From NCBI GenBank assembly GCA_905183005.1, contig CAJJDO010000012.1, positions 463,338 through 527,337 of the forward strand: a stretch of 64,000 bases of DNA. Direction: 5' to 3'. Shown in pieces: positions 48,780 to 60,625 of the stretch. Numbering within the stretch: position 1 is the stretch's first letter; every line of letters starts with the position of its first letter. The position numbers and the translations under genes were made by a program. Below the pieces are notes generated by a model that made no database searches, was not told where the DNA came from, and was given only the letters and a program-made list of their open reading frames with translations. This stretch comes from Paramecium pentaurelia. Lineage: Eukaryota > Ciliophora > Oligohymenophorea > Peniculida > Parameciidae.

Positions 48780-49008
48780 TTTAAATAATAAATATATTAT
48801 TAAGCTCAAAATTGTTTTAGCATATTCATCTAATTAATAAGAATGTGTAAATCAATTGTATTCCTTTGAATTTGAAGTATTTAGTGAAGAATAAGGAGTC
48901 TATTTAAGAAAATATACTTAACTCAAAGCATATTAGTTAGATTTGTTTAGATGGGTACAATACACTAAAATAGACATAGTCATATGAATAACAAAATACA
49001 AAGAAATA

Positions 49009-49284
49009 ATGAGTCAAAGGAACGGTTAAAAATTACAGGAAGTCATAAAAGCATAAGAAAGAAGTCAGAATGTAAGAATGATAAAATAATAGTTGAATTA
49101 GAATACAATTTTATGTAATACTCTATTAATTCAACATTAAATATTTGGGTTCTTTAATTATATTTAGAAATAAATTAGTGTTTTGATATTAAATAAAAAT
49201 GGAATACTTATATCTAAATTATTTTAGGTATATCAAATTTTTATTACCATAAACTACAATAATAAAATCAATTAAATAATGTGA
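49009..49284 (+). CDS. Doubtful small ORF
   Basis: Frame of 91 codons from ATG 49009. The first 30 residues look coding (GQKLQEVIKAQERSQNVRMI), the rest is Ile/Asn-rich and could be non-coding. Upstream, between 48780 and 49008, another coding-like stretch (FEFEVFSEEQGVYLRKYTQ) lacks a start codon; removing a 25-base GTA...TAG intron near 48954-48978 gives it a stop that overlaps this ATG. The arrangement of genes here is therefore uncertain. Confidence 0.3.
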
Positions 49285-49661
49285 TATTCATATTATCTTT
49301 ATATTTTAATTCTTGTGAGTTTAATAACAATAGATTAAGAGAAGATCTAAAATATATTAAATTCTGTCATCTCCCAATCATTTAATATTTAATTTAATTG
49401 ATAAATAATTTAGGTATTAAATTTAATAATAAAAATAATCATTGTTTCATTTGGTACAATAAAAAATTCTTTTATATTTTTTAAGTATTCTCTCATCTAT
49501 AAGAGTTAGATAGAATGTCTAAATTGTTAGTTTCGAAGAGTTCTATTAGTTATTTGATATAGTTTAAATGAATGTATATCACATAAAAATAATCAAAAAA
49601 AAACAAGCCATTATTTGACAATCCTTTCAAATATTACTAAAGCTATTCATTAATAATATTA
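49285..49661. other. Intergenic AT-rich DNA
   Basis: About 380 bases upstream of the chromodomain gene with no supported frame; presumably its promoter region. Confidence 0.4.
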
Positions 49662-51191
49662 ATGGATAATTCTGAGCTATATGATATACAATATATATTC
49701 GGCTCTCAAATACTGAATAACAAAATGCAATACTGTGTCAAATGGAAAAATTATCCCAAATCACAAAGAACCTGGGAGCCAATTGAGAATCTTGGAGTAC
49801 ACAACATATCCTCTGTTCGTAGATACTAGCGACATGCAGATTATTTTCTATTTTATTAGTTTATAAATGAGGGTTAAGTAGAAGGATATAGAGTACATTA
49901 AAAATAAAATACACTTGAAAAAATTAAAGTCATACCAGATCCTTAAGAAGAAGAAGAACAAATAGACTAAGCTAATACAGACAAACTTAACACTACACTC
50001 AAGGATACAATAAATAAAGAGAATATCAAATCAATCTCTACACCTAAGGAAATTACAAAAAGGACAAATCGATCTAGTAGAAAATAAATTTAACCAAAAC
50101 AAGAATACGAATCTCATTCAGATTCTAAAGATTCTGATTTTGGTAAAAGAAGCAAAAAATCTAGATCTAAAGCCAAATCTTCATAATCAAGAAAGAAATC
50201 TCCAACATCAACAGGAGAAAAATCTAATCAAACTTAACCTAAGAAATCTTAGTTTGTAAAGAATGAATAAGTAGAAACTGATGAAATTAATCCTGTTTAA
50301 CAAAAATCTTAAGAAATATAATAACTTCAAAATTAGGAAAAACAAAATGAAGACAATTTAAGTGAAAAATCTTAATCTCCTAAAGAATAATAAAAAGTAT
50401 AGACAAGATTGAGAAATTTAAGGAATTAAAAATCAATTGAATAGATTAAATCTCCTGCTTATTTCAATTAAGTTAGAAGACTTATTCAATCTTTAAATGA
50501 AGATGAGAGATCACTTGTTGTATCTAATATCAATGATAAAATGAAAGATAATATCTTTGAACATTTGGGAGCTTTATTTATATTAGATTATATGTAAAGA
50601 AGGGATGAAGTATTTTAGGAAATAAAATAACAAGAATATATATATCCTTTAAAAGGAGAACGTGGTGTTTAATTGAATAAATAAAATAAGAGAAATAAGA
50701 AATTAGAAAAATCATCTATCAAAATGGAATCTTAAAGATCAACTGATATTGCTTGTCCTCCTATATCTAAAAGACTAATTAAAATATCAGCTTTTGAATA
50801 AAAAAAGAAATTGATGAAAAAAAAAGAGGATCCTTGCAATATGTAAGATTTCTTGGCTTCCATTAAACAATTTCCATAATTTGGTGTTGTTTCAACAGAA
50901 ATTGACTTTAAAGATTAATATGGATAAATTGGATTTTAAATGGGTGAAGAAATAACTGGACATTATTATGGTGTTAATGCTAATGAAGTTGGTAAGGCTA
51001 ATATTTAATTGTATTTTATAATGAAATTCAGAAGAGAAGGAGATAAAACATTTTTATATAATCATGTCACAAAAGCTGAATGCTAACTTTATGAAAGAGA
51101 TTTACTCTATGATTATGTCTATAAAAATTAAGATTTACTACCAGAGATGTATAATGAACTTATTGTTAGAAGTGTTTATAATTAATAGTGA
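49662..51191 (+). CDS. Chromodomain protein
   Basis: Intronless gene of 509 residues. The N-terminal chromodomain is clear: ELYDIQYIFGSQ, then QYCVKWKNYP and RTWEPIENL. The aromatic residues Tyr, Trp and Trp are in the positions that form the methyl-lysine cage of HP1 and Polycomb proteins. A long low-complexity middle region, rich in Ser, Lys and Gln (SDSKDSDFGKRSKKSRSKAK), follows, then a C-terminal folded part of about 130 residues (QIGFQMGEEITGHYYGVNAN) that might act as a dimerisation or shadow-like domain. Likely nuclear, reading H3K9 or H3K27 methylation, marks linked in Paramecium to developmental DNA elimination; that link is inference. Confidence 0.88.
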
Positions 51192-51221
51192 CAATTTTAA
51201 TTTAATTTTTTAATTTTTCAT

Positions 51222-52051
51222 ATGCTATCCTATAAATCTTTATATGGAATTGCTAAATTCAATCAACTCAAAGACTATTATGCTATTCTTAATATATCAA
51301 AAACTAATGATCAACCTACCATCAAGAAAGCATACTATGCATTAGCCAAGAAATTTCACCCAGATGTTAACCAAGGCAAAGAAGATAAATTTAAAGAAGT
51401 TAATGAAGCTTATGAAGTAATCATTTGTATATTCTTAGGTGTTGTCTGATGAAAATACAAAAAAGGAATATGATACTGCAAGAACACCCTAATCCTAAAA
51501 TAATTAAAACTAATAATAGCAATAATATTATGACTCTAGAAAATATTAATCTCATTCTCAATATAGATAAGGTTAGGATTATTAGTAAAATTATATGTTT
51601 TATTTATAAGTCAAAATCAAAACACTAGAAATCAATTTGATGAAGCAATAAGAAGAGCATAAGAGCATCTAAATTAATAATAATAGTATAGACAATATGA
51701 GAGGATGAGAGCTAAGTAGGAGTATGAAGATAGAATCAAATAGGAAGAAATGTATGCAAGAGCAAGAGATTAATAATATAAGGAGTTTGCAAAATCATAT
51801 CATAATGAAAATAAAAGAAAAACCTTTTATTCATAAGAAGAGAAAGAAGCATATTAATAATTTGTTAGATAAAGAGAATTTGAAGAATCTATGAAAGAAA
51901 AGATTGTATTTAAACTAAATATTTCTAGCAAGATTTTAAATAAAAAGGAGAATAAGTTATGAATGGATTTTCAAACATCACCAAGAATTTAGGAGATATC
52001 AAAGATAATTTAGGTTCTATTTGGAATACTATCAAAGGAAAAAATCGATGA
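51222..52051 (+). CDS. DnaJ/Hsp40 protein, possibly mitochondrial
   Basis: J-domain co-chaperone of Hsp70, 252 residues. Near the N-terminus, DYYAILNISK, IKKAYYALAKKFHPDVNQGK and VNEAYEVLSD form a complete J domain with an intact HPD motif. No Gly/Phe region or zinc fingers follow; instead there is a Gln/Asn/Tyr-rich linker and a charged coiled coil (RMRAKQEYEDRIKQEEM). The first 17 residues (MLSYKSLYGIAKFNQLK) are basic and amphipathic, compatible with a mitochondrial targeting signal. Introns 51417-51438, 51585-51610 (ends AAG) and 51906-51928 restore the frame. The start is only 31 bases after the chromodomain stop. Confidence 0.9.
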
Positions 52052-52186
52052 ATCATTAATTATTTATATTTTTTTTAATTCATTTATTTCTACTATAATT
52101 ATATAAATTCTGTTATTTTATTATTAGTTTTTGATGGTTTTTATCAATTAAAAAAGAATTATGTTTTAAAATAAATTCAATTATTT

Positions 52187-53158
52187 ATGGATTATTAAGA
52201 ATTGTACGATTTGAGAAAAAAACTTTTAGATTGGAAAAAGTTTCCTACAGAAACTCTTTGTATTTTGAAATCATTAGAATAATCTCCACTTGAATGGGAA
52301 AATGTTAATAAATCTAAAATATAAAAAACACTGCATACTCTTACAATCATAGATGATAAAAATGATCCTTTAGTTACAACGATCAAAGCCAAAGCTTCAG
52401 CATTATAAGATCGTTTCAAAAGACTTTCTTAAGCTAAGGCTATTTAAAGATCTTCAAAAGAATAATAATAATAGGCAATTGAAGAAATAAAGATCTAAAA
52501 GTAAAATAGTGTATAGAGCACTTAGAGTAGTAGATCATTACCTGATATTGATCTTTTTGCTAATTATCGAGTACCATCTCCAGCTTATGCAGATAGGCTC
52601 AAATATTTAAATGGAATAAGTAAAATGTTTATTGCAAACATTTTGAACTTCAAGAAAGAGAATGATTTAAATGAATCTGATTATTAGATTATCAAAGAAT
52701 GTGTAGAAATTATGGAAAAAACTATATATTATAAAAGAGGATAAGAACATAGTTCTAGAAAAGCATATGAATAAGATTTGAGAATTTTAGCGGGTTTTTT
52801 AAAGAAAGATAAAAATGGTTCTCTTACTTATAGAATTTTTAAAAAAGCTTTTGATCCTATTTCTGCAGCATAATTAAGGTATAAATAAAATAAAAAATAT
52901 AGAGCAGCTGATTGGGTTGATGATGAAACAAAATAAGAATAAGCAAGAATTATTAAGGAGAAAATGGAAGCAGAATAAATTGGTTTTTATAAGGATTTAA
53001 GTAAAAGAGAAATGGAAGGAATAGAAGGAAAGACTTGTAAAGGATGTGGACAAAAAAAAGTATATCTTGTAGATGAAAAATAAACACGTGCATCAGATGA
53101 ACCAACAACTAAATTTTTTGAATGTTACAATTGTGGAGATAAATTTAGAATATGTTGA
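52187..53158 (+). CDS. Transcription elongation factor TFIIS
   Basis: Intronless gene of 323 residues with the full TFIIS architecture. The N-terminal LW-type domain has RKKLLDWKKFPTETLCILKS. The central Pol II-binding domain runs to ISAAQLRYKQNKKYRAADW. The C-terminal zinc ribbon has two Cys pairs, CKGCGQKK and CYNCGDKF. The acidic hairpin that enters the polymerase funnel and stimulates transcript cleavage is present (TRASDEPTTKFFE, with the Asp-Glu pair). Nuclear; it rescues backtracked RNA polymerase II. It ends at a Cys (FRIC). Clear orthology, no irregularity. Confidence 0.95.
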
Positions 53159-53233
53159 TTATAAAAAAACATTTTATTATAGCTTTCTTGAACAGAATTT
53201 CAACTTTATATTTGAAGTTAAACTCAAATAAAA

Positions 53234-54083
53234 TCATTCATTATGTAGCCACTTTTTTCTTTTCTCCACTTCTATTGCTCCCTTTGTTAAATATAATGAT
53301 TTGATTTCTTCTTTTGATTATAACTTTTGATCCTCTTCTGCCATCCAATAAATAAAGTAGTTTTTGTTTTCAAGAAATTATTTCAAATTTTGAAAGTTTC
53401 CTGAACAAGCTTTCAAAAGTAAGATCATTTTCTAAAATGGTATATCATACCATAAGCTTAAATCATGTAAAGCATTTTAAAATTATTCCTATTTCAATCT
53501 TTCTAATTATTAATAGTTAGGATTAGTAGGAAACCTCTATTCTTAATAAGTAGGAGTACTACAATATAAAATTTATTTTTATAAATCAGTAAGTTAATAA
53601 TAGTTTTAGATTTAAGGTTAGAAATCTGGTTGAATTCGTATCTTTTTCTTCAATAAAGGTTCCCCTAATTATATTATTTCCTTTTTGGTTTATTTTGCAT
53701 CCTTTTTCTTTTTGATTTCCTCATTGATTTTACAAATTTATAATTCTTTTTTGTCATAAAATAATATTCCCTCCAAACCATTATTTTTAATAAATTCTAT
53801 AATTTATTTTAAATCATCTTCTGTTAATTTCTTAATACAATTAATATATCTAAGTTTTAATTCATCAGGAGTCTTTTTATAACATTTTTCTGATAATTAC
53901 TCAAAATTTTGATAGGTTAGTTTATCAATTAACATTTTTTCTAAAATCAACATATCCTCATATAATGAAAATTAACTTTATTCTAAATATTAAACTATAT
54001 ATAAAATAAGAAACATTTATACCAATCTGTTTTTCTTTAGCTTAAGTATGTTATGAAATTTATTATTGTATAAATTGTAGCAT
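53234..54083 (-). CDS. Protein with a Rap1-type C-terminal (RCT) domain
   Basis: Spliced 273-residue protein (intron 53995-54022). The last 90 residues match the pattern of the Rap1/TERF2IP C-terminal domain: a helical pair ILLLKACSGNFQNLKQFLEN, then the WMAEEDQKLQS segment at the place of the conserved W-x-x-x-(D/E)D, and the final IEVEKRKKWL resembling the VARRIEF end. In animals this domain binds TRF2 at telomeres. The N-terminal two thirds are helical and charged (KLTEDDLKQIIEFIKNNGLE) with no BRCT or Myb domain that I can see. If correct it is a telomere or chromatin protein. Recognition is by eye only, so confidence is moderate. Confidence 0.6.
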
Positions 54084-54113
54084 TATAATAAAAACAAATT
54101 AATAATAAATTTA

Positions 54114-55148
54114 TCATTTTTTATTTAATTTTGGTAAATAAATTTTTTAATATGAAAATGTTTTAGATTGCAGCATTTATTTTTATTGTCTAGATTCAGG
54201 CCTCAAAAATACATCTAACTATTTAATGATATTTGGATCCTTATCTATTTATCTTGTGCAATCTAAAAAAGACTTTAATAATAATGATCCTCTGCTTTTA
54301 GTCTTATTTTCATCATTTATTTAAGTACTTATCATTTTACTAGTATTTGATACTTCATCCATTTCTTTAATTTTCTCCATTGCTTTTCTCATCCCATCTT
54401 CAAAATCTATTATTTAATTTTTATTAAACTTAGACTTTCTAAATATAGGAGTTTATAGTTATTATAAAATAGAACTTCCTTTTAATTCTTTATATACTTA
54501 AACTCTAAGTGGAGTTTTTTATTATGAATTTGAAGAATTTGCATTATTAATATTTTAGTTATCGTCTTCATCTTCTAGAGGTAAAAGTCTTATAAATGAA
54601 TATTATTTTGTTTTCTATCTTTAAATTTTAACTTTTTATATTGGAATAGATATGGTATCTGGCATAGTTTTACAAATTTATTATACATTTGATTCAACCT
54701 TGTAGTCATATTTTTCAATGAGTCTATGCAATTTTTGTATATTCCTTTTAGGTTATTCTAATGTAGGACTAATTAATGGTTATTCTGTTAGGCTAGTATT
54801 TTGTTGTAGTACTATTTTCTTTGGTGTAATTAAATAAAATAAATTTCTAAGAACCAATAATTTTCAAATGTACTTTGTTATTTTTAATTCATGTGATTAT
54901 GAAATATCACAATACTTAATATTTTCATGTTAAGCAATTAACTTAGGTACAAACTTTGATTCATTTACTTATCCTAATTAATACTCTTCTAATTATTTTT
55001 TAATTCCTCCTCCACATTCTTAACATTCACAACTTTTATTTCTTATCAAAATTGGAAAACTATCTATTTACTTAGATTCTCGAAAAGTCTATTGTTTTTT
55101 TATATATCTTTTATCTTGTAAGAGATTATTTAAGATTCTTTTTTGCAT
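54114..55148 (-). CDS. Hypothetical basic protein, 335 residues
   Basis: One intron (54847-54873) gives 336 codons with stop. Near the N-terminus a Cys cluster (SCECQECGGGIKK) may bind zinc. The rest is Lys/Arg/Gln/Thr-rich, with several Thr-Pro and Ser-Pro sites (KTPLRV, LQTPIFRKS) and a helical acidic part (EDGMRKAMEKIKEMDEVS). It looks like a nuclear or cytoskeletal protein regulated by proline-directed kinases, but no domain is recognised. It is arranged head to tail with the Rap1-like gene, 30 bases from it. Confidence 0.7.
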
Positions 55149-55671
55149 ATTTAGTTATATAATATTCATAAAACTATATTAACCAAGATACTTATTTTTT
55201 TTATTGAAATTGTTCTAATTTCACTCTGGTATTTAATTGTTAAAAAATTTATAATCATTATAATTTTTTTAATATTTAATACTTCCTTTTGTTTTATTAG
55301 CATTAGTAGCTTATAATAGCAGAACAAAAAGATTGAATACTATCATTAGGAATATAATTAATCACCTTACTTAAAGATTTAATATAAATATATATATAAA
55401 TCTAATTTGATGTATTAAAATCAAGATGTAAAAAGTTAATTCATAATACCACCTTAAATTTGAAGAAGATAAATATTGATATTTCTTAAGGAAATTTAGA
55501 TTTAATTTGATATTAAAATAGTAATTTTTCATACATAGAGATATACTATTTTATAATATTAGTATATCTTTTTAAATAGTAGATAAAATATCTGAATAAT
55601 CTAATTGAATAATTGATACTTATTAAATTAAAATAGAAACAATCATGAATATACACAAAGATCATTTTATT
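55149..55671. other. Intergenic AT-rich DNA
   Basis: About 520 bases with no supported frame. An imperfect inverted repeat around 55540-55580 (ATATACTAT...ATAGT...) is AT-only and probably trivial. Confidence 0.4.
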
Positions 55672-57229
55672 CGATTTGTTTCGTCATCAAAATTTTAATA
55701 ATAGTGATTTTTTCTTTGATATGGTTTTGAATATGGAACACTCAAACTTAAATCACGAATTGTTATGATGAATGTTTCATTTGGAATTATTTCAAAGAAA
55801 AAATTGATTTCCATCTTCTTTAAGACTTTATTTTCATTCCATCTTTATATAAAATTATTTGATTAACTAAAATTTATAGAAATTTATAAATAATTATTGT
55901 CTAAATTTGATAAGCTAGTCAATTTTATTTTTTTATGTACATTTACATTCATCTAATTAAAAATTTCAAATATATGATAAAATGAAATTATGAACAAAAT
56001 TTTATAAGTATGTACAACTAATTCTACTTCATTTGCATCAATTTTTACATCTTAATGTACAATAGTTTTTAATACTTTTAACACTTTGATTGCATCAAAA
56101 GATTTTATAGTTGATTATTTAAATGTGAATGTAGATATACAACTTAAATTTAATCTAATCAAATTTCTAATTATTTTTTATTTTGGTAATTTAAGAATTT
56201 TGTATGTGTTACTAATATGATTAGTAATAAATTATTAAAATTTATCATAATAATCTTTGATTTGTAGATATTAATTTAATTCAGTTACATTTTATTTAAA
56301 AACAATTAAGAATTATGTTTTATCAGAGAATAATTCTGAATAAGATATAACTTATTTATTTTTAAAATTAGTTTATATTTCTAATTCTTATTCAGAATAT
56401 TATTCAGCATTTCTTTATTTCATTCTTTCAATAATAAATTATTCTAAAGTTTAACCTTTTAATTTATAATTTCTTAACATTTATCTTAAATGACATCCTT
56501 AACAATAATCTAACAAGAGATCCACTTAATTAAGATTTGATTAATGTGCATTTGTTTTTATCAAATGAAATTAATAACTTTTATATTCAAAAAAATAAAA
56601 TGGTTATTTAATTACAATTGGTATAAACTACTCTTTTTATATAAATGATAATTACATTATTAATCTTCTTTTAATTTTAGTAAATATTGTTTCCTTAAAG
56701 CTAAATTTAAGTTATAATATGTGATTATCTAAGCTATGATTAAAGAGAAGTTTAAAAAATATTAGTATGCCATATATTCATTATTAAGTATAAATGAAAA
56801 TAAAATTCTGATAGATGATATGAATATTATCTAATGTAAACAATGTTTAAATTCTGTTCCAAATAAAATTATCATCTAGATAACCATAATATTACATCCT
56901 TTTGCATATGCTTAATATAATGAATATGATGTGTCTAATTAAAAGTACTCTATAGCACAAATATAGTTTATAAGTATTAAACAAATATGAAGATAAGGTT
57001 TTAGTTTTGTAAAAAGTATCAATCCAATAAGACATAAAATTACTATTATTAGTTCTATAGGCCAGGAAGTATTTTTTTAATCAACTGAATCAACTATTAA
57101 CTTAAGTATATTATTTATTAGCACAATAAATATAATTCCTAAGTAAATTACTTTCCGTGCCCATAATCGATTCATTTAATAGTTATCTTCTAATTATTTA
57201 GAATGAAATGTCAACGTAATATTATTCAT
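55672..57229 (-). CDS. Six-span membrane protein with cytosolic C-terminal region
   Basis: Spliced 509-residue protein; the only intron is 56628-56655. The first 210 residues have about six hydrophobic spans: VIYLGIIFIVLINNILKLIV, IELIIVILCLIGLILF, LHICLILINYICAI, NIMVIQMIILF, IIFISSIRILFSFIL and FLNFSLIIAQIIT. The C-terminal 280 residues are hydrophilic, beginning after LLLDYCQGCHLRQMLRN with a charged helix and then mixed sequence, ending near RIK. Similar membrane-anchored halves occur before PAS, kinase or cyclase domains in ciliates, but I cannot identify such a domain here. The start MNNITLTFHSKQ is chosen as the first in-frame Met. Confidence 0.75.
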
Positions 57230-57800
57230 TATTAAAAATAGATTATTATAATAACTCAATAATAAATATTTTCATTCTTCTTTTATCTACTTCATAGTTT
57301 ACTCTACCATCCCATAATTTATAACTACTAAATAATGATATCATAATTTAACATTTAATTTATATATATTTTCTAGAATAAAATATATAATATAAATTTA
57401 GAAATATTAGTCAAAATTTAACAACTAAATATTATATCTAATTCATCACAATTTTCTAATTATAAAATTATTATCTAAATATATTCATTTTTGTTAAATA
57501 TTATATGATTTAATAAAAAAGATTATTTTAGATTGTAAAATTTATAGATTTATTAGAAATAAGTTCTTATAATACAAAAATGATTAAAAAATAATACCAT
57601 TTATATATATTATTATTATATAAATTTAATAATTTAAGTTATAACCATTTAAAATAAAACAAGAATAGATTTCATAATAGATAATTTTGATTTAGATGAA
57701 ATATTTATTTAATATTTTTTCGTATAAAATATTACATTAAAAAAAATTAACTTATAAAAGAAAATGCCACTAAATTTAAATAAATATAATTGCGTATTAA
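57230..57800. other. Intergenic AT-rich DNA between divergent genes
   Basis: About 570 bases with no supported frame, shared upstream region of the six-span membrane protein and CCT eta. Confidence 0.4.
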
Positions 57801-59560
57801 ATGTCCCAATTCTTATAACCCACAATCTTATTATTAAGAGAAGGCACAGATACATCTTAAGGAAGAGCATAAATTGTTTCTAATATTAATGCAGTTTAAG
57901 CTGTGGCGGATGTTGTAAAGAGCACCTTAGGACCTAGAGGAATGGATAAAATGATATAGACAGGCCCTAAAGTTACTATTTCAAATGATGGAGCAACTAT
58001 TTTGAATTTATTAGAAGTTGTACATCCTGCTGCAAGAGTTTTAGTAGATATTGCCAAATCTTAAGATGATGAGGTTGGTGATGGTACAACATCTACTACT
58101 CTTTTGGCAGCTGAGTTACTTAAAGAGGCTAAGCCATTCATAGAAGAGGGAATTCATCCATAAATTGTTATTTAAGGTTATAGAAAGGCTTTGGAGTTGG
58201 CATTAGAAAAATTAGAGGGATTTTCAATTAATATTAGCAAGGATTCTATTGAAAGTAAAAGGGATACATTAATAAAATGTGCTTAAACAGCTTTGAATTC
58301 AAAATTGGTATTATAATATTTAAAATTTTAGTTAGCGAACACAAAGCAATTTTTTAGTGAATTAGTTGTTTCAGCTGTTGAAAAATTAGATCCTAATATT
58401 TTAGATAGAGATTTGATAGGAATAAAAAATGTAACAGGTGGAAATATAACAGACTCATTTTTAGTTGATGGAGTAGCATTTAAGAAAACATTCTCTTATG
58501 CTGGATTTGAATAATAACCTAAGAGATTTGAGAATCCAAAAATCTGTTTATTGAATCTAGAATTAGAATTGAAGAGTGAGAAAGAAAATGCTGAAATAAG
58601 AATTGAGAAACCTGAAGAATATTAATCAATAGTGGATGCTGAATGGGCTTTAATATATGAGAAATTAGAAATTATAGTTAAAGCAGGTGCATAAATTGTA
58701 TTATCTAAATTACCCATTGGAGATTTGGCTACATAATATTTTGCAGATAGAAACATCTTTTGTGCTGGTAGAGTTGCTCAAGAAGATTTATTAAGAGTAT
58801 AAAAAGTATATTTTATATTTATTAATTAAGGCAACTGGTGGTTAAGTATAAACAACTGTTAATGGATTAAATCCAGAGACTTTTGGTACATGTGGTTTAT
58901 TTGAAGAAGTTTAAGTTGGTGCTGAAAGATATAATTTATTTAAAAATTGTCCTTAAGTAATTTATTAAAATTATAAAAATAGTCAAGAACTGCAACTATA
59001 GTTTTAAGAGGTGGAGCAGAATAATTTATTTAAGAAGCAGAAAGATCTTTAAATGATGCAATTATGATTGTTAGAAGATGTTTCAAAGCAAATAAAATTG
59101 TAGCTGGAGGTGGTGCAATTGAATTAGAAATTTCAAGATTCTTAAGACATTATGCAAGATCAGTTACAGGAAAAACATAATATATAGTCAATTCTTTTGC
59201 AAAAGCACTTGAAGTTATTCCTAGAACTATTGCTGAAAATGCTGGTTTGAATTCTATTGAAATTATGAATAAATTAAGATAAAAACATGCATAAGGTGGT
59301 GAAGAAGGTAGATGGTATGGTGTTGATATTAATGGTGCATCTGGAGTTTGTGATACTCATTAATCATTTGTATGGGAACCAACCTTAGTCAAAAGAAATG
59401 CACTATGTTCTGCAACTGAAGTATTTTTTCAATTTTAATTTAGGCTGCTTGTGCAATTTTATCAATTGATGAGACTGTTAAAAATCCTAAATCTGATTAG
59501 GATACCAAAATGAAACCAAAAGGATAACCAGGAAGACCACCTATGGGTATGAGAAGATGA
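57801..59560 (+). CDS. CCT7: Chaperonin CCT subunit eta
   Basis: Eta subunit of the cytosolic chaperonin. The N-terminus carries ILLLREGTDTSQGRAQIVSN, and the ATP-site motifs STLGPRGMDKMI, TISNDGATILNLL and GDGTTSTTLL follow. The apical and C-terminal landmarks are present (AGFEQQPKRFENPKICLLN, KTFSYAGFE, GGAEQFIQEAERSLNDAIM, AGGGAIELE, YGVDINGASG). Four introns: 58308-58331, 58806-58830 (ends AAG), 58957-58982 and 59421-59443, summing to 554 codons with stop. The C-terminus is Lys/Pro/Gly/Arg-rich (KPKGQPGRPPMGMRR), as in other eta subunits. Partner of the zeta subunit at 532. Confidence 0.96.
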
Positions 59561-59708
59561 GTGTTTTATAATATAAAAATTTACATATAAATATTACACA
59601 ATAATTAATATGAAATAATATAAAAATATTGAAAATTGTAGAAGAAATCTAAATATTACTTATTAATATATATTATGGTTTTTATTATATTATATTTTAA
59701 CAATTGAA

Positions 59709-59946
59709 TCATTCTCTTAATGGTACAATTGCTGGTGCTACAATTTTTAATACTTCTACTAATCTTCTGTGGCAATTCAATACAGCTTAATGATCGCTAT
59801 CTTAAAATTTTCCAATAGGTCTTTAACCTATTCAATCATTTAAATATTTGTAAACCTGTTATTTATTTATAGCAAACTCTAAATAGTCTATTAACTGTCT
59901 CTTGATTTGCAATTGATAAGATACGGTCTGCTTATGCTTCACTCAT
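59709..59946 (-). CDS. Small protein, 69 residues, possibly mitochondrial
   Basis: Two exons (intron 59828-59855, GTT donor) give 70 codons with stop. The protein is helical with two single Cys in FRVCYKQ and LNCHRRLVEV. The layout of two helices with Cys is somewhat like small TIM chaperones, but the required CX3C pairs are missing, so that identity is weak. The end (VEVLKIVAPAIVPLRE) is amphipathic. It converges on CCT7, with about 150 bases between stop codons. Confidence 0.6.
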
Positions 59947-60233
59947 CTTCACAAAATTAATTTATATATATATATTAATATTATATATTTACAAATTTGA
60001 TCTTTAATTTACTCATATATTATTTACTTCCTCAAATTATTATTATATAAACTCTTTATAGTAAAGTAGAGTTATAATTAAAATTAGTTTGCTTAAGAAT
60101 TTTTAATATAACAATATACATAAATGTATAAATATATTCTTATCAAGGATATACATATTTATGGATTATTATTTATATGAAATAATTCAATCTGTGAAAT
60201 AAAAGAAATCATGAGCTGCATTATCATATAATC

Positions 60234-60625
60234 TCATACAAAAACATCCAACTATTCTTTAATAAAATGATTACGTCCATAGCTAAATACTGCAGGGAAC
60301 CAGAAATTTCTAATATTCTTTCTGTACCATGCACCATAAAAGAGTCTTTTGAATAAATATTCCTTAGGACCTCCAAACATATAATGAAAATTGTGATGTT
60401 GATTAGATAATGATCTTGAATGCTAAATAAAACCCTTAATTGTTTTATTAACTTATTTACTCTTTCATAATTGAATTTATCATGATAATTTGATAAATTA
60501 TTCTTGCTATTATGTGCCATATATTCTGCTCTTTCTGGTAAATGTCTCAGACCTCCTCTAAAAGTTCTAAATTCATCAGACTTATATTCACTAACATATG
60601 TCAATCCTGCTCCCTTTGCGTTCAT
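60234..60625 (-). CDS. Hypothetical protein of 121 residues, possible mitochondrial complex subunit
   Basis: Exon 1 (MNAKGAGLTYVSEYKSDEFR) and exon 2 join across an intron at 60435-60460 (26 bases, ends AAG); a 38-base version ending TAG would also keep the frame. Read without the intron the frame also stays open, but its second part becomes hydrophobic nonsense, whereas the spliced reading gives an aromatic, basic sequence (YMFGGPKEYLFKRLFYGAWY, then FWFPAVFSYGRNHF). Such small Arg/Tyr/Phe-rich proteins are common among supernumerary respiratory complex subunits of ciliates; this is inference. No family recognised. Confidence 0.65.

Noticed and set aside
59709..59946. Small TIM chaperone
   Set aside because: The twin CX3C motifs that define the family are missing.
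60224..60625. Unspliced 133-codon reading of the minus-strand gene
   Set aside because: The part after residue 56 becomes hydrophobic and unlike the first exon; removing a 26-base intron gives a more plausible protein ending at 60234.
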